NCBI GenBank assembly: GCA_001655205.1
Contig: LPNZ01004111.1
Location: 1 to 20,407, forward strand
Direction of reading: 5' to 3'
DNA length: 20,407 bases
DNA from: Lenisia limosa
Lineage: Eukaryota; Breviatea
Shown here: one piece after another, positions 6,654-19,300 of the stretch
Numbering within the stretch: the stretch's first letter is position 1
How the letters are laid out: each line of letters opens with the position of its first letter
Made by a program: the position numbers and the translations under genes
The notes under the pieces: generated by a model
The model's database searches: none
Seen by the model: the letters and a program-made list of their open reading frames with translations, nothing else
Told to the model about the DNA's origin: nothing

Positions 6654-9495
6654 CTATCCCTGCTGTTGGAGGTTGATCATGGCGGTGGTAATGATTTTTT
6701 CGTTCGCTTCACCAGGGAGGGCAATTTCTCGGGGCGCTGCGTGGTGTAAATTTGAAACAAAAAAAAAGCCCAAAATGGCTGATAACACACGAGGGTTGAT
6801 AACAACAAAACAAAGACCAGGCCAGTCGCTTTCGCAGCACCGCATCCCATCACTCCAGCGGGCGGGGTGGGGNNNNNNNNNNNNNNNNNNNNNNNNNNNN
6901 NNNNNNNNNNNATAGGAATAGAAGTTCTTGGGAACAATTGACCCTTCACATTCTGAATTCGACAGTCCGCCTCACCGATTTGGTTCTGAACGGAGAAGGT
7001 ATAGACTGCAAGAAGAACATCAGGACCTAGGCCGTTACATTCAACACATTTTAGTTACTCTTACAATAACTGCAATAAAATGGTTTCCAAAGTCAGACAC
7101 ACACCCCGTCCAGAGACAAATATATGATATGTCAAAAGTGTTTAAAAAAAGAGGTAACAACAAGCCCGAACCTACATAATATGTACTATTTAATGAAGAG
7201 AGATGAGAAAAACAAGCCATGTCATACCATACCTATAGCAAGGCCGGCCTGGGAAAGTGCCACAATACACTGCCGCAAACGAATCATGCGCCGCCTTACA
7301 TCAACTGAAGCTTCCTGGGGGGGGGGGGGCNNNNNNNNNNNNNNNNNNNNNNNNNNNNNNNNNNNNNNNNNNNNNNNNNNNNNNNNNNNNNNNNNNNNNN
7401 NNNNNNNNNNNNNNNNNNNNNNNNNNNNNNNNNNNNNNNNTTCGGTTAGAAAAAAGACTGGATTTATCGATAAATCCTCGAAAACTATCGATACTTTACC
7501 AGTCGTTTTCGAACCGAAGTGAATCCTTGGCTGGAAGGTTGTAAAACAAAGGGGAAAAGGGGGTGTGTATATCTTATGGGGGTATTAAGTTCAATAGGTC
7601 AATGACCCTTGCAAACCTCTGCAGTTCTACTCGCGCCTTCAACAGATTCCAAGTCAGCGTCCTGGGAGACTCGAATGAAAATGTACCTAAAATGTTACGA
7701 CATTCGGTGTTGATTTGCAACAGGGTAAAAGACTGTTATATTTGCATGAAGACCAAATCGTATAACCATACACCACAATGTCAAAAGAAAAAACGAAGGA
7801 GCACTGCATACCGCAGTTTTAACACCGCCATATTTATAGTAGCTGTATATCATTGCATATTAGCGCACCCATTGTTGCCGAGGATGATTTCGAGTCCGAA
7901 CGGGAAGGTATGGAAGTGCTGCTTGGACCGACGGATGTATGCCGACGGCACAACCACCATGATGCCCTCCTCAAGCTGTTTCGTGAGTTGGTCGGATTTT
8001 GTGATATTTATCACTCAATCAGAATTACGAAATGCAGTGACGATTTTCGTACCTTTCCATATTTGTCTCCTCGTGTCTGTAAAAACATAGCGTTATCCTA
8101 AGAAAAGTAAAAAAAAAATACGGGATATACATCTCAAAAATCAACCTGTAAATACCCCCATGTCAGAAAATAAATTTACTATTGAATGAATTACCCTTAT
8201 ACTGTGTTTTGAAATATGACTTACCCAAGCTGTATGAACCGTAAGAATAGGACTAGCTTCCTCAAAAACACCCTCACATCATTAATCTTTTGGATTTCTG
8301 CGGAAATAAGATCTCCTTCTTGGAAGAGATTTCGCATTTGAAGCGCATCATCCTGCGTTTTTCTCCGCTATAGCAGTAAGGATTGAACCAAGGTGGTACT
8401 CAATAATGAAATCAAACAAACTGCCGTCCATGTATGCCCTAGGTTTATATTTCATTAACTACCCACCAAAAGTCCACCGGGGAGATTCGTGCCTGAAAGC
8501 GGCAGGATTCCGTCTTGGCGACCCTGGATGTCGATGTTCCAGCGGTTTGCTCCGACCTTTGGGGTGAAAGAGGATTATTGCCCCTATGATCCCAATAATA
8601 TACGTAAGTACCTTCATATCATCATAATCTGTCCTGGTATTAGACAAGGTATATCAGACAATATGTGTGGTATTAGACAAGGTATATCAGACAATATGTG
8701 TGGTATTTTTTTTCATATGATACAACCGCATTTATACCTCAAAAGTTAATATCATGGGTATTAAGAATATGCAGAAATGAGAAATAAGGTAGTATCTGGC
8801 TGAATCCATTCATACTAATTTTAAGAATGTTTAACCCATCACCCATATATTGTTAAAATAAAAGAAAGAAGGGTTAATAATGCGAACCTACCTTCAACAC
8901 TTTGCCAACAACCACATCTCCAACGTCTCCCTGGTATCTGAAAAATCAGACATGGAGAAGGGGAGAGGGGGGTTAGTCCTTTACAATGAACAGATACTTT
9001 AGAATTACTGTTGTGTTGTTTAAAAGAGAGAGATAAAAAGCCTTTGCAGCCCTATTGAAAGAACTGCCCTTAATTCCCCCAACAATTCTTACACCTTCAG
9101 TGTCAACCCTCTTTTATCAAAACTCTCAATGTGAAAAATTCTTATTCTGTGTACTTGTCATCCAACAACCACCAGTATCCCTACCTTCCACTAATTGGCC
9201 TGACAGTAATTAGCTTGTTAATGCGATCAACAACACCAGCTGTTGTGGCAATGATCTTGCCATTGACTGTACGAACGCCATGTCCCCTAGTGCGTTAGGC
9301 AAAGAAACAATAAAATAAGATCAAATAAAAGGCAGAATAGTTCAAGGGTGCAGTAGAGAGTAAATGGTGAAAGACCAGAGCAACCACATACTTGAGATAG
9401 CCATCATCCCTGCAGATTACTTGGCCAGGGATCACTTCATCTTCAGAAAACTCGAAATCTTCACAAAGTCCTTCGACCCTGTTCCTAGAGATCAT
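6654..9495 (-). CDS. EXOSC2: Exosome complex cap subunit RRP4 (EXOSC2)
   Basis: Rrp4 is an RNA-binding cap subunit of the exosome, which trims and degrades RNA 3' to 5' in nucleus and cytoplasm. Exons in coding order: 9392-9495, 9185-9286, 8892-8937, 8467-8556, 8225-8367, 7869-7975, 7617-7686, 7233-7314, 6976-7005, 6654-6736 (stop TAG). Total about 285 residues, close to human EXOSC2 (about 293). N-terminal block: EVIPGQVICRDDGYLKGHG and INKLITVRPISG. S1 domain: GDVGDVVVGKV, ANRWNIDIQGRQDGILPLSG, NLPGGLL and QEGDLISAEIQ. KH domain: RRSKQHFHTFPF, then the GxNG signature in ILGNNGYIF, and RMIRLRQCIVALSQ. The tail ends INLQQQG. The start at 9495 gives an N-terminus of typical length; an in-frame ATG at 9597 would add 34 residues. 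Exon 8225-8367 has a one-base frame conflict. Two gaps (6873-6911, 7331-7440) fall in introns. Confidence 0.95.
6873..6911. other. Assembly gap (39 N) in the last EXOSC2 intron
   Basis: A run of N following a G-rich stretch (ggcggggtgggg). It lies within the intron 6737-6975 of EXOSC2, so no coding sequence is evidently lost. Confidence 0.9.
7331..7440. other. Assembly gap (110 N) in an EXOSC2 intron
   Basis: A run of N preceded by a poly-G run (7317-7329) that, on the minus strand, is the poly-C tract and AG acceptor of EXOSC2 exon 7233-7314. The gap also cuts the left end of a MITE copy. Confidence 0.9.
7441..7529. repeat. Palindromic MITE-like element, copy 4 (left end lost in gap)
   Basis: The sequence begins inside the left terminal repeat (TTCGGTTAGAAAAAAGACTGG), continues with the core ATCGATAAATCCTCGAAAAC and ATCGATA, and ends CGAACCGAAGTGAATCCTTG. 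It is collinear with the complete copy at 4702-4800 read on the opposite strand. It lies in the EXOSC2 intron 7315-7616. Confidence 0.8.
8638..8703. repeat. Two perfect tandem copies of a 33-bp unit
   Basis: The unit TATTAGACAAGGTATATCAG plus 13 further bases occurs at 8638-8670 and again, identical, at 8671-8703. It lies in the EXOSC2 intron 8557-8891. Perfect identity suggests a recent duplication. Confidence 0.9.
8771..8830. repeat. Dispersed repeat, copy A (partner near 18563)
   Basis: AATGAGAAATAAGGTAGTAT followed by CTGGC resembles AATGAGAAATAA(AAAATT)AGGTTGTATCTGGC at about 18566-18599. The context on either side is also AT-rich and loosely similar. Both copies are in long introns of different genes. 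The similarity is short and needs a genome-wide search. Confidence 0.4.
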
Positions 9496-9886
9496 CAGAA
9501 AATAATCCTTGTGTCGCAATTCCACCCAAACCCTGAAAAGGCATCGTAGAACGAGACTGTCGACATGGTAATATGATACAGGTCCACAAGTAGTCAATCA
9601 CCAAAAACCCAACACTTCCTTTCTCCCCTTAAAACAAAGTTTCTTGCTCAAATCACCAAAACAACACAAATTAACCGTAAAAATCGCTCAAAATTCAAAA
9701 CAAAACCATATGATCTATTGATCGAAGGTTTCTGTCATTTTGCTCTTTTAGGCGATTCCCAGTGTTTTAGGGTATTAATCACCAATAAACTGGTTAATAA
9801 ATTATTAAGCAACTGTGATAAAAGTAATTAGGGTAGTTAAGGTACTAATAGCCTTCAAGAAGAAGTGATCACTGCAGTTTCCAACG
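9496..9886. promoter_or_regulatory. Head-to-head promoter region of EXOSC2 and HFM1
   Basis: A 391-bp interval between the divergent start codons. It should contain both promoters and 5' UTRs. Sequence next to HFM1 is AT-rich (ATAAATTATTAAG around 9800). No clear TATA box, initiator or paired motif can be defended by eye. An ATG in frame with EXOSC2 occurs at 9597, so part of this interval could be coding or an upstream exon if that start is used. Confidence 0.5.
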
Positions 9887-10387
9887 ATGGAGGGCGCCTC
9901 TCTTGGATCCCGAGTCGTTGTTAAACGCAAAATGCTACATGGCAATCTCAAACCAGGAGGCAACCCAGGAAAGAAGCAAGCCTCGACCAATTTCTATCTT
10001 CAAAAGCTAGCCAATCGAACACAATCTCTGTCCCAAGGACATGACGAATCTCAACCAGGCAGCCACCCCCTTTCAGTGGCAAGAACCGGCTCGCAACGAA
10101 GAGTGTCAACAGGCCAGTTCAACTCCGTCCTGCCCGAGGCTATTGAGGAGATTGAAGACGACTATCCTGAACCAATTGAAAACGCATTTGAGGTTCTCAG
10201 CGCCCGTTCAAACGCTCAGCAGGTTTGTACATTGATTTTGAACTGCCTATACCATAAGTACATTCTTTTCTTAGCTTATAGGTTGGTAAGATGCTGACAT
10301 CAGGCAACTTGGCTGGTACAGGACCAAGGAGAGCCACACCTCAAACTCACCTTCAACCCCCACCAGGACATAAACCAATTTCAGAAA
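9887..10387 (+). other. HFM1: HFM1 exons 1-2: N-terminal region before the helicase
   Basis: Exons 9887-10222 (112 residues, phase 0) and 10282-10387. The segment is basic then acidic, with low-complexity character (SVARTGSQRRVSTGQF, then EEIEDDYPEPIENAFEVL) and no recognised domain. It ends with KPISE, joined in phase 1 to the helicase exon at 10887 that starts IPARFQFLFKYPYFNPVQ. Confidence 0.85.
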
Positions 10388-13300
10388 GTGAGATACGGTC
10401 ATGTTGACTCTCCGTTTGCATATTATTACATAATAAGGGTGATCATCCAATATATGTATATTATATAAGTTTTTTGGCCTGACTCCATGACCCCATGAAA
10501 AAAAAGTGTGATTAAAAGCGTGATTTCAGCCTCACCCCATGACCCCATGAAGATACAGTGTGATATATATATGATATATATTGATTTTTAGAATATGGGG
10601 TAAACAAATACCCTTAAAAATCTTTGTTTTTCCATGCAATTACATATATTCAAACTTGTTTCTTAGTATTTTTGATATTATTGTCCATAACCGATGGGGA
10701 ATCAGTAATTTCACGAAATTCTGACAGTTTAAAAAAAAATCTCATTCACATCTGAATTAAAATCTTAAATATATCATATTACCCGCTGACCCCATGACCC
10801 CATGGTGTACTTTATATATATTAGATGACCACCCTATCCTATTTATATATTTTTAAAATTCCACATTGTAAATTTACCATTTTCAGTTCCTGCACGCTTC
10901 CAATTCCTCTTCAAATACCCCTACTTCAACCCAGTCCAGTCCCAATGTATGGACACCGTCCTTCGTACCGACTGCAACATGGTTATTGGTGCTCCCACTG
11001 GCTCTGGAAAAACAGGTGGGTTTACGTTTTGTTTTATAGTGTATACTTTTATTGTGTATATTTTTATCATAACATGTAATAATCCTCCAGTTGTTGCTGA
11101 GTTGGCAATGGTGAGGGTCTTGAACAAAGAAACTGATTTTGAAAACAGAAAGCCAGGAGCAAGGAAGGTAATCATCTCACTTTTATTTATCTTTAGATTG
11201 TATATTTGGCCCCAATTAAGGCACTTTGTCAAGAGCTTGTTGAAGGCTTCTCATCAAAGTTCAAAGACATCAACGTCAAATGCATTGATTATACTGGAGA
11301 TAATGATGATGATGATTTCTTTGCCTCAAAAGACAGAGTTAAAGTAGGATTGTTACTGGAACATTAATGTCTGCAAAAGGATCAATAATTAATATCAAGA
11401 AGATAAGCATATCTCAATTTACCTTCTCAGACGGCAGATATTATCTTCACGACGCCTGAAAAATGGGACAGCTTGACCCGAAAATGGAAGGACAACAGTG
11501 GAATTATGAGCCAGGTTGCCCTGCTTGTAATTGATGAGGTCCACTTGCTGCATGAGGTTTGTGAGGATGCCTCTCACTTTCAAAATAAGAATTTCTCTTG
11601 CATCACAAACTAGGAACGAGGTACAGCCCTTGAAGCCATTGTGAGCCGAATGAAAACTGCTCTAAAAACAGGCATCAGTGGCACAAACCGCATCCACTGC
11701 CGCTTCTTGGCTCTTTCCGTCGGAGGCTGGCTTCGGTCACTATTTCACCATGCAATTTACTGTTGATGAGAGTTATTCTTTCTGACACCCATAGGCAACT
11801 ATCAAAAATATTGGCGACATAGGTGAATGGCTCATGTGCTCACAGGAGGGTGTCAAGTTCTTCGGTGAGCTGGGTTATGTTTTCTGCTGAATTATCTTAA
11901 AAAAAATGTAAAGTTCAAATTGAGCAACATTCAAAAGCAGTATGAAACACTAACATCCACAGGTGACGAATACCGTCCAGTCAAACTCGACTTGGTGGTT
12001 CAGGGAGTCATACCGTCCAAAGCTGCCCAGGACAGCCCTTTCATTTTTGACAGAAATCTCAACTACAAGTTTGCTGTCTCCCAGTTTTCGTTTTTCGATC
12101 CAACCCTCTTTTGCTCACTTCCAGGATCTATCGAACAATTCAGAACTACTCACAAGACCGCCCGACTCTGGTTTTCTGCACTTCAAGAAAAGTAGGTAGT
12201 TATATTCATCAGTTGCGACGTTTTGTGTATCCTCTTATAATTAGGGTACCAGCCAGGCAGCCCAACAAATCATTAAGGATATGATGGGGTCAACAATGCA
12301 CATCAAAGATCGGTCACGTCTCAATGGCTACGCTGCGAGTGCTACAGATAAGACATTGGTGAACTGCATTCGAAACGGTATGTATGTGGTTCTCTCAACA
12401 ACAGAACTTCATCATATCGAAGTTAGAAATGGATGGTAACAACATACAATGAACACTAGCCAGGTTCCTTTCTGATTCTTTACTCTTCCAGGGATTGGGT
12501 TCCACCACAGTGGGATGGCCTTTGCAGATCGTCGTTTGGTTGAAGGCCTTTTCGAACGCTCAGAAATCATGATCCTCTGTGCCACCACCACTCTTGCTCA
12601 GGTATTTATGGAGAAGACAACAGTATTAGAATTGCATTTATTAAATTTGAACTTTCAAGCTGCCTTATTGGGATTTTAATAACACATTTCAGGGTGTAAA
12701 TCTTCCTGCAGGCCTCGTTATTATCAAGGGCACAAAGCAGTTCTCAAACAGCAAATATGAAGAAATTCCAAGAATGAACATTATCCAGGTTGGAACTGAT
12801 CAATTCTTACGTTATGACCACCACAACTGTATCCCTGTAAAATGTATTTTCACCTTGTGCACGCCTAATATCTGTTAACAAAATATATTGTTCTTGACAA
12901 ACACCAAAAAATCTTGAATCACAGTGCAGATGATTGGTAGAGCAGGACGGCCTCAGTATGGAGATACCGGCACTGCTATTGTCTTAACCACTCCCGATAT
13001 GGTCAAGAAATATGAAGAAATGCTGAGAGGTGGGCTCTCAAAAAAAACTTCACAGCAGTATTGAAACTCTTCGTCTTAACCTAATTCAGGAACTGAGGAA
13101 ATTGAGAGCTGCCTCAAGACAAAAATGGTGGAACATCTGAACGCAGAGATAGTGTTAGGCACAATCTCAAATGTTGATGAAGCCCTTATTTGGTAAGAGG
13201 ATGAATGTTTCTGGATTTCAATCATAAATTAGATGATAATGCCATTTTGAGATATTCCTTACTATTAGGTTGAAGTCTACCTACCTCTACATTCGAATCA

Positions 13301-16300
13301 TGAAAAACCCTCAGCACTATGGAATCAAAAACGTCTCAAACATGGTAAGCTTGATTTTACCAAGGCTCTATTGAATTGAAATTTATATGATGCGAAATAT
13401 GACACAATACAACTCCCAACTTGTACATAATTGACAGAGTAGAATGAAATTGACATGGTGCTCAACCAAGTGCTGATGGAACAACTCAAGAGTCTGGCTG
13501 AAGTTGGCCTTATTGAGTTTGACAGCAATCGGTTTCATTTCATCACAACTGAAATCGGTGGGCTGGTTTCCCTTAAATGGTACAATAAATGTTCTGATAT
13601 TGAAATGCTGTTTTTCATGACGTCATCAACCACCTTCTGATTAAATCCAAACTCTATACCAAAAAGAGATTCCAAACGTAAATTGGTTAACAAATCAGGA
13701 AAGTCACTCAGCCGATACTATGTCATGTTCGAGACAATGAAGCAGTTTGCTACTCTGAATGCTGAGGCGTCACTTCAGGATATCCTATTCAATGTGGCTG
13801 GTATGTGTCATAAATATTCAATATGGCGAAGATGATGTTTGTCTATGCAGGTAATTGTATTCAAAAATAGCTTAATACCCAATATTCACCCAACAAGGAG
13901 CAACTGAATTCGCACACTTGACACTGCGCCAAAACGAAAAGTCGCTCATTAACCAAGTCAATACACAACCAAATATCAGGTACGAAGGGTTGAAAACATT
14001 GTAACTTTCTATTGAGGATTTCTTTTGGGTTCAAATAACCTTATCGCCTTGTGATATGAAGTGCAATTAAACCAATCTTAACTGCATTCAGATTTCCGAT
14101 ATTAGACCCCAAAAAGAAAACTCCCAAGCCTGGCAAGGTCAAAGACAAGAACTCCAAGATTGCTCTATTAATCCAGGCGTCTCTCGCGGGCCTTCAACTT
14201 GACTGGTTGGTACTTATATTTGATGAAAATATGTATTATATTATAGACAGGATATGATTTATTATCAGAACTGAAGGTTAACATTTCCCAATTTGCCATT
14301 TATCTCATGTAGGACATTGGCACAAGAGGCCAGCTACGTCTTGCAGAATGCTCCAAGACTGACACGGTTTGTGGAGAACATGTTCTTTTGCCGGTCATCT
14401 GTGTTGAAGATGGTGTCTGACAAGCATAACATACGTCATTTTCAAATACACAGCTGTCTGATGGACTACAAAATGCATATGAAGCAGTTCAAAGCCAGTC
14501 ATGGCTCATTGGTACTTGGAAGATGTATCCAATCAAGGTCGTGGGAGGTATGAGGGCTGGGTGCTTACCAAGGACACTACTGTTTTCTTAATGTAATATG
14601 ACAGTCAATTGAGTGACGGACATGACAAAAACACGATTTTTTCTAAATAGGAATGACAATAATTGTCCTCATTTCATTAGTATGCTGAAAATGAGGTGCG
14701 TCAACTTGAAAAAATCGGACCCACATATTGTCAAAAGTAAGTGCAATATTTTCAAGCTGTCTTCACGCTTTTTCTTTCAAATACTCCTTATCATGACAAT
14801 CAGAATGACAGATGCAAATATTCGAAGTATGCTGACGCTGTCCATTCAGCACCCTGGCGCACTGGAGGCTATATTGGGCAGAAATCCCGGTGGGTAAATA
14901 GAACTGACAATTTGATGAGTATTGGAAAGCTACGGGGTATTATATTGAGATGAAGCACTTGTGTGGGATCTACCATTTGGAGTAACATATCGAAATTTAG
15001 ACTCATTAACAATACAATGCAGCTGACTCAGGAAAAACACGTACTTTACATTAGTTATTTTGCACATAACTAAGCATTTAGGATACCCTGAGCCCTTTGG
15101 TGTTAATATCGTTGAAGCAGCCAAGTCTGTTATGTCGCTCAAGGCCAATGTCAAAGTTGAACAGGTTTGTCTACCACACAGTTGGAAGCGTTTGGAGTTA
15201 ATCACAATCTTATTGTGAAACAAATGTAACGTCATCTCTCAGACCGACCGAAGTCCTCAGCAATTTGAGGCTGCCCTTCAAATCACGATTGAGAGAACTG
15301 AGGAGGATTACTACAGCAGCTCTGCACCAAAGAACATCACTGGGCGAGTTGGAGGAGGAAATGTTTTAACAATTTTATTTCATAGTATTTAAAATTGATG
15401 AAGCAGATTTCCGATACTACTTCTCACCGCTCAGTTTGTACTCCTAGTAGGCGACGCCTCAAATGTAATCGTTCTTCAAAAACGGTACGTTGTCTTCTGT
15501 TGGATTACATGAAGATTTTAACCCAAATAAAAGGCCTCAACCTCCCCTTCACCATCAGACTCAACAATCCGCTGCCACCACAGCAAGTGTACCAAGTGTC
15601 CGTCAACCGCAGTACTATTCAGCCTCCTCCACCAGCTCAGACCAAGGGCAAAGAGCAAGTCCAATCCCCCCAGCCAATCGTTCAGACTATCAAGGTGGGA
15701 TAAGCGACCCCGTAATTTGAACAGCTCAGTGATGTTGTGATTCAATTTACAACTCCTGTATATCTTTGTTAAAAAATGGTAAATGCTGTAAAATGACAAT
15801 TAACACTATAATAAACGCCAATTTTGTGTACTCGTCTGTATTATGCAATTGGACAACCTTTCATCTTCCAGGTTTCCCTCCTTCACGATAACCACACTTG
15901 TCTGGATACAGTGGTATCCTTCACCCCCAGGTATGTTCATTTTAATAATCGCAGTGATATCTTTTTTTTATTTAAAAACACCTGAGTATAAAATGCGTTG
16001 TTTGAGTTACCATTCAACTAAACCTTAATGCTTCAGTAAAAATCGAGACTTTTTGTTCTTTTGGAACTGAAGTGACCACAAGCCTACCTCCCATCCCTTT
16101 GACCCCCCAGATTCCATACCCCCCGTCCCGACCAGCTCAAAGACATGTTCCGCGCTCATCAGCCCGTGCTGGACACTTCTAGCCAATATTTCAACCAGCA
16201 GCAAGCAGGCCCGCCCCAACAGTCTTTCAGGCTTTATCGCAATACGCCAACGCAAAACGCTGCGCCAATTCCGCCACATCTCCGAGCCGGGGCCAGAACT

Positions 16301-19300
16301 GGACTAACCTCTTCCGACATGCAGAACCCTGAGATTGCCGGGATTCCTCCGATGACCAACTCCCCAATGACGATTGACCCCTCTTCCGGACAAAGTTCGG
16401 TCAATTCAATTCCGACTGGACCAGCCAAAGTGGACTCCACCAGTTTCAACAATTTCGACTGGAGTGATGATGATAATGACAGCATTGCCGCTCAATTGGA
16501 GGCCTTGTCCCCAAAGTCCAGTTTACAAACCCGGGCTGAAAACATTGCAATCCGCATGAAAAACCTTGAAAAGACTCTCAAGGAAGGGTTAGATAGTAAT
16601 GATTCTGATCCTGGTTGCTTCTCCGCATCATCACTCGAGAAACCCCATGATCAATCCAACAATACAATGTCAGCGGCCCAGCCCCCGAACCAAGTCCAAC
16701 CCCCTAACTATTCCAACAATGCCTCACTTGCTTCGAACCTTCCTGCATTCCAAAACAGCTTCCAATTCAGTCAAATGCCCCCAGCGAACCAGCAGAAAAG
16801 ACCTCATATTCCCTCGGCAAACTGCATGACGTCACAATCCCAACACAGCAATGGCCAAGCCCCGCCAGGCCAGAATCAACCCTGCACCAACCTCCAGCAT
16901 CCTCCCGGACCCACAGGACAACGAATTGGCAACAACCTCTCACAGATCCAGTCCTCACAGCTTCAAAACCTCAGCCAAAGCATGAAGCAGAATCACAATC
17001 CCCTTGCTAATCCAGGGTCTCAACCGAGCCCTTCCTTCACCCCAGGCAAGAAGCTGATAGTAGCTGTCAAGCCGCGCGGTGCTCCTGATCGGCCCTCTCG
17101 ACCGAGCCACACTCCAACAACACCGGTCAAACAAAGCCGCCAAGAAGAGCATTCACAGCTCTATGCCAAATCATGGAGCCATGTAGCCTCTAGCTATGAC
17201 CAAAGGCAGTTGAAGCAAAGTGACCCGACAATCACGCCGCCACAAGCTGCATCTTCCGCTCTAAATGGACCAAATCCTACCAGACCAAGTCACAAGCAGA
17301 ACAGTCATGAACACTCGTACTTCAGCCCGCACACCCCACCCTATCCATCCCAGTCTAATTACCAGGGACAAAGCAGCCAGCAGAATCAAGTAAGCTGTTT
17401 ATGATATCTTACCATTTAATGTGCCATTCTTGGACAACTCTGATAGCCCAATATTTGAAATCGAGTCTTTTCTGTATTTCATAAGAACTTGACAAAAGTA
17501 ACCCATACTAGATTCCACAGCCGAAGCTTCCTGTCATCCAGTCTGCACCCCTTCAAAGCATGCCGCTGCAGACCAACTTCGAAATGGCCAAGGTGAATGC
17601 TCCAATAATTCCATCACTTCGTTGTGAATTCATCTCTCAATGTTATTACAATATACTAGTATATCACTCAGTCCTTTCTACTTGCCATATTATAAATTGT
17701 CACATCACTTAAAAACTAACATTGGGTCACCATTCAGCCATTTGAGATTCCCAATGAATCGCCACTACCCGAGAAGACCACGCAAATTACCATGTCTCCT
17801 GACTTTAAGATGCCGACCACTAAACCCATTTTCAGTGGGTAGGGGGACAACGTGTATTTTGAAATTGATGGGTGACACTATTTAACAAACGTTCAATTTC
17901 AAAATGGTGAGTCATTTTTAATATTTTGTCCAATTATTCTACTGTCCCAACAACTTTGGTCACTTCCTCTGGAAACATCTTGGGAAAAATTTTCCATGAC
18001 CTCTTTTTATACCTTCAGATCCAGGTCACCAAAACAACGACAAAATAGCGACGGTGAGTGGAATGAAATTGACAATTGATCGAATACCCATCTCTCAATT
18101 CCAAAAAGCTCAATAATCACATGAATAGATATGAGATTGAAATGCCATTGTTAATGATGTTCCTTTCACTCTGCAGACGATCTCTCCACCCAAGTTCCAG
18201 CACTACAGACCACAAAGACCGCAGCCTTCTGGTATGCAAAGAGTTTAATACTGTTGTTAAACACGGTCAGAGACTGGCCCTTAACATATCCCAAAAAAAA
18301 CCGATTTAATTGAGTTTCCCTTCAGAGTAACCAAGTCAGAGTAACCAAGTCCAAAAACGTTGTGATCTAATATATAGTGCCCTTAAATCCTGACAAAACA
18401 GCCCCCTCAAACAATGTGAAGTCCCCGCCAAAGCCGAATTCTAAACCGCTTCAGCCCAAGGTAAGGAATTCCTGCTTCTTCAGGGCATGAAAATGAATTC
18501 CAATCAACTAACAACCAGACTACTTTGGTGGTACCCTATTTTTTTAATGGATAATATTAATATAGCAATGAGAAATAAAAAATTAGGTTGTATCTGGCCG
18601 CCGTCCACACCATCACGCTTTTAAAAGATATTGAATCATAGTCTAATATTAATTCACGTTTTACAACTCTGTGCACACAGCTTTCTGCGTGCCTCCCCAG
18701 CATACATAATAGTTTTATGACACATGTCGTCTTCTGGACTATCTGTAGTTTCTCTCAATTAATACACATCATTTGCACAAAAAAACACTTCAATTGAAAA
18801 TGTTTGATTTGAATTGTCACTTCAGTTTCACCAACTGACCTTCCCTCATTTGATTTGAATTGCCATTCACCCCCCACCACCACAGTTTATTCCGCCCAAC
18901 CAGTGTCGGAAGAACAAAGCAGATGATGCCGATATTGAGGTCACTCTTGACGACATCTTCTCGGAAGTGTCGGAAGTTTCGGAAGTGGAAGAGCCCAGCC
19001 CGGCTCCCAAGTCAAGCTGCCTCAAACAGACCCAGGTAATTTGGCCGATGTCATTGTGACACACTACGATCAAAAACCTGAAAAGGCTAGGAATGCACAT
19101 CATCTTTCCCAATACTAAAGCAGGTTATCTCCAAAATCAAATCCCCTAACCTCGCCACCAGCCCCTCGCCTCAAAAGCCTCCAACGCGATCTCAACCCGG
19201 GCCGTGTGGTTCAACAGCCCATCAGCGACCAAGAAAACCGAGCCCCAGCAATCTCAGCACTACAGCATGCCAGAAACAAACATCATCCTACCAGCGACCC

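Noticed and set aside
7843-7868. 26-nt GT...AG stretch after EXOSC2 exon 6 as a micro-intron
   Set aside because: A normal 182-nt intron to the acceptor at 7687 gives the conserved GNNGYIFIRV sequence in correct phase, so the tiny intron is not needed.
7563-8101. Two long plus-strand open frames
   Set aside because: They are antisense to EXOSC2 exons 7617-7686 and 7869-7975, whose minus-strand translation gives the conserved KH region (GNNGYIF).
15490-15720. Alternative Pro/Gln/Ser-rich frame in HFM1 (RPQPPLHHQTQQS)
   Set aside because: The other frame (LPFTIRLNNPLPPQQVYQVS) fits the end of a Sec63 sandwich and joins the next exon in phase. The alternative resembles the tail in composition only.
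16234-16485. Minus-strand open frames opposite the HFM1 tail exon
   Set aside because: They are shadows of a stop-poor, Pro/Gln-rich coding exon and have no family resemblance.
18177-18231. Reading HFM1 exon 33 as DDLSTQVPALQTTK
   Set aside because: This frame cannot join the exon at 18378 without a stop. Ending exon 31 at 17834 gives TISPPKFQHYRPQ, which is in phase on both sides.
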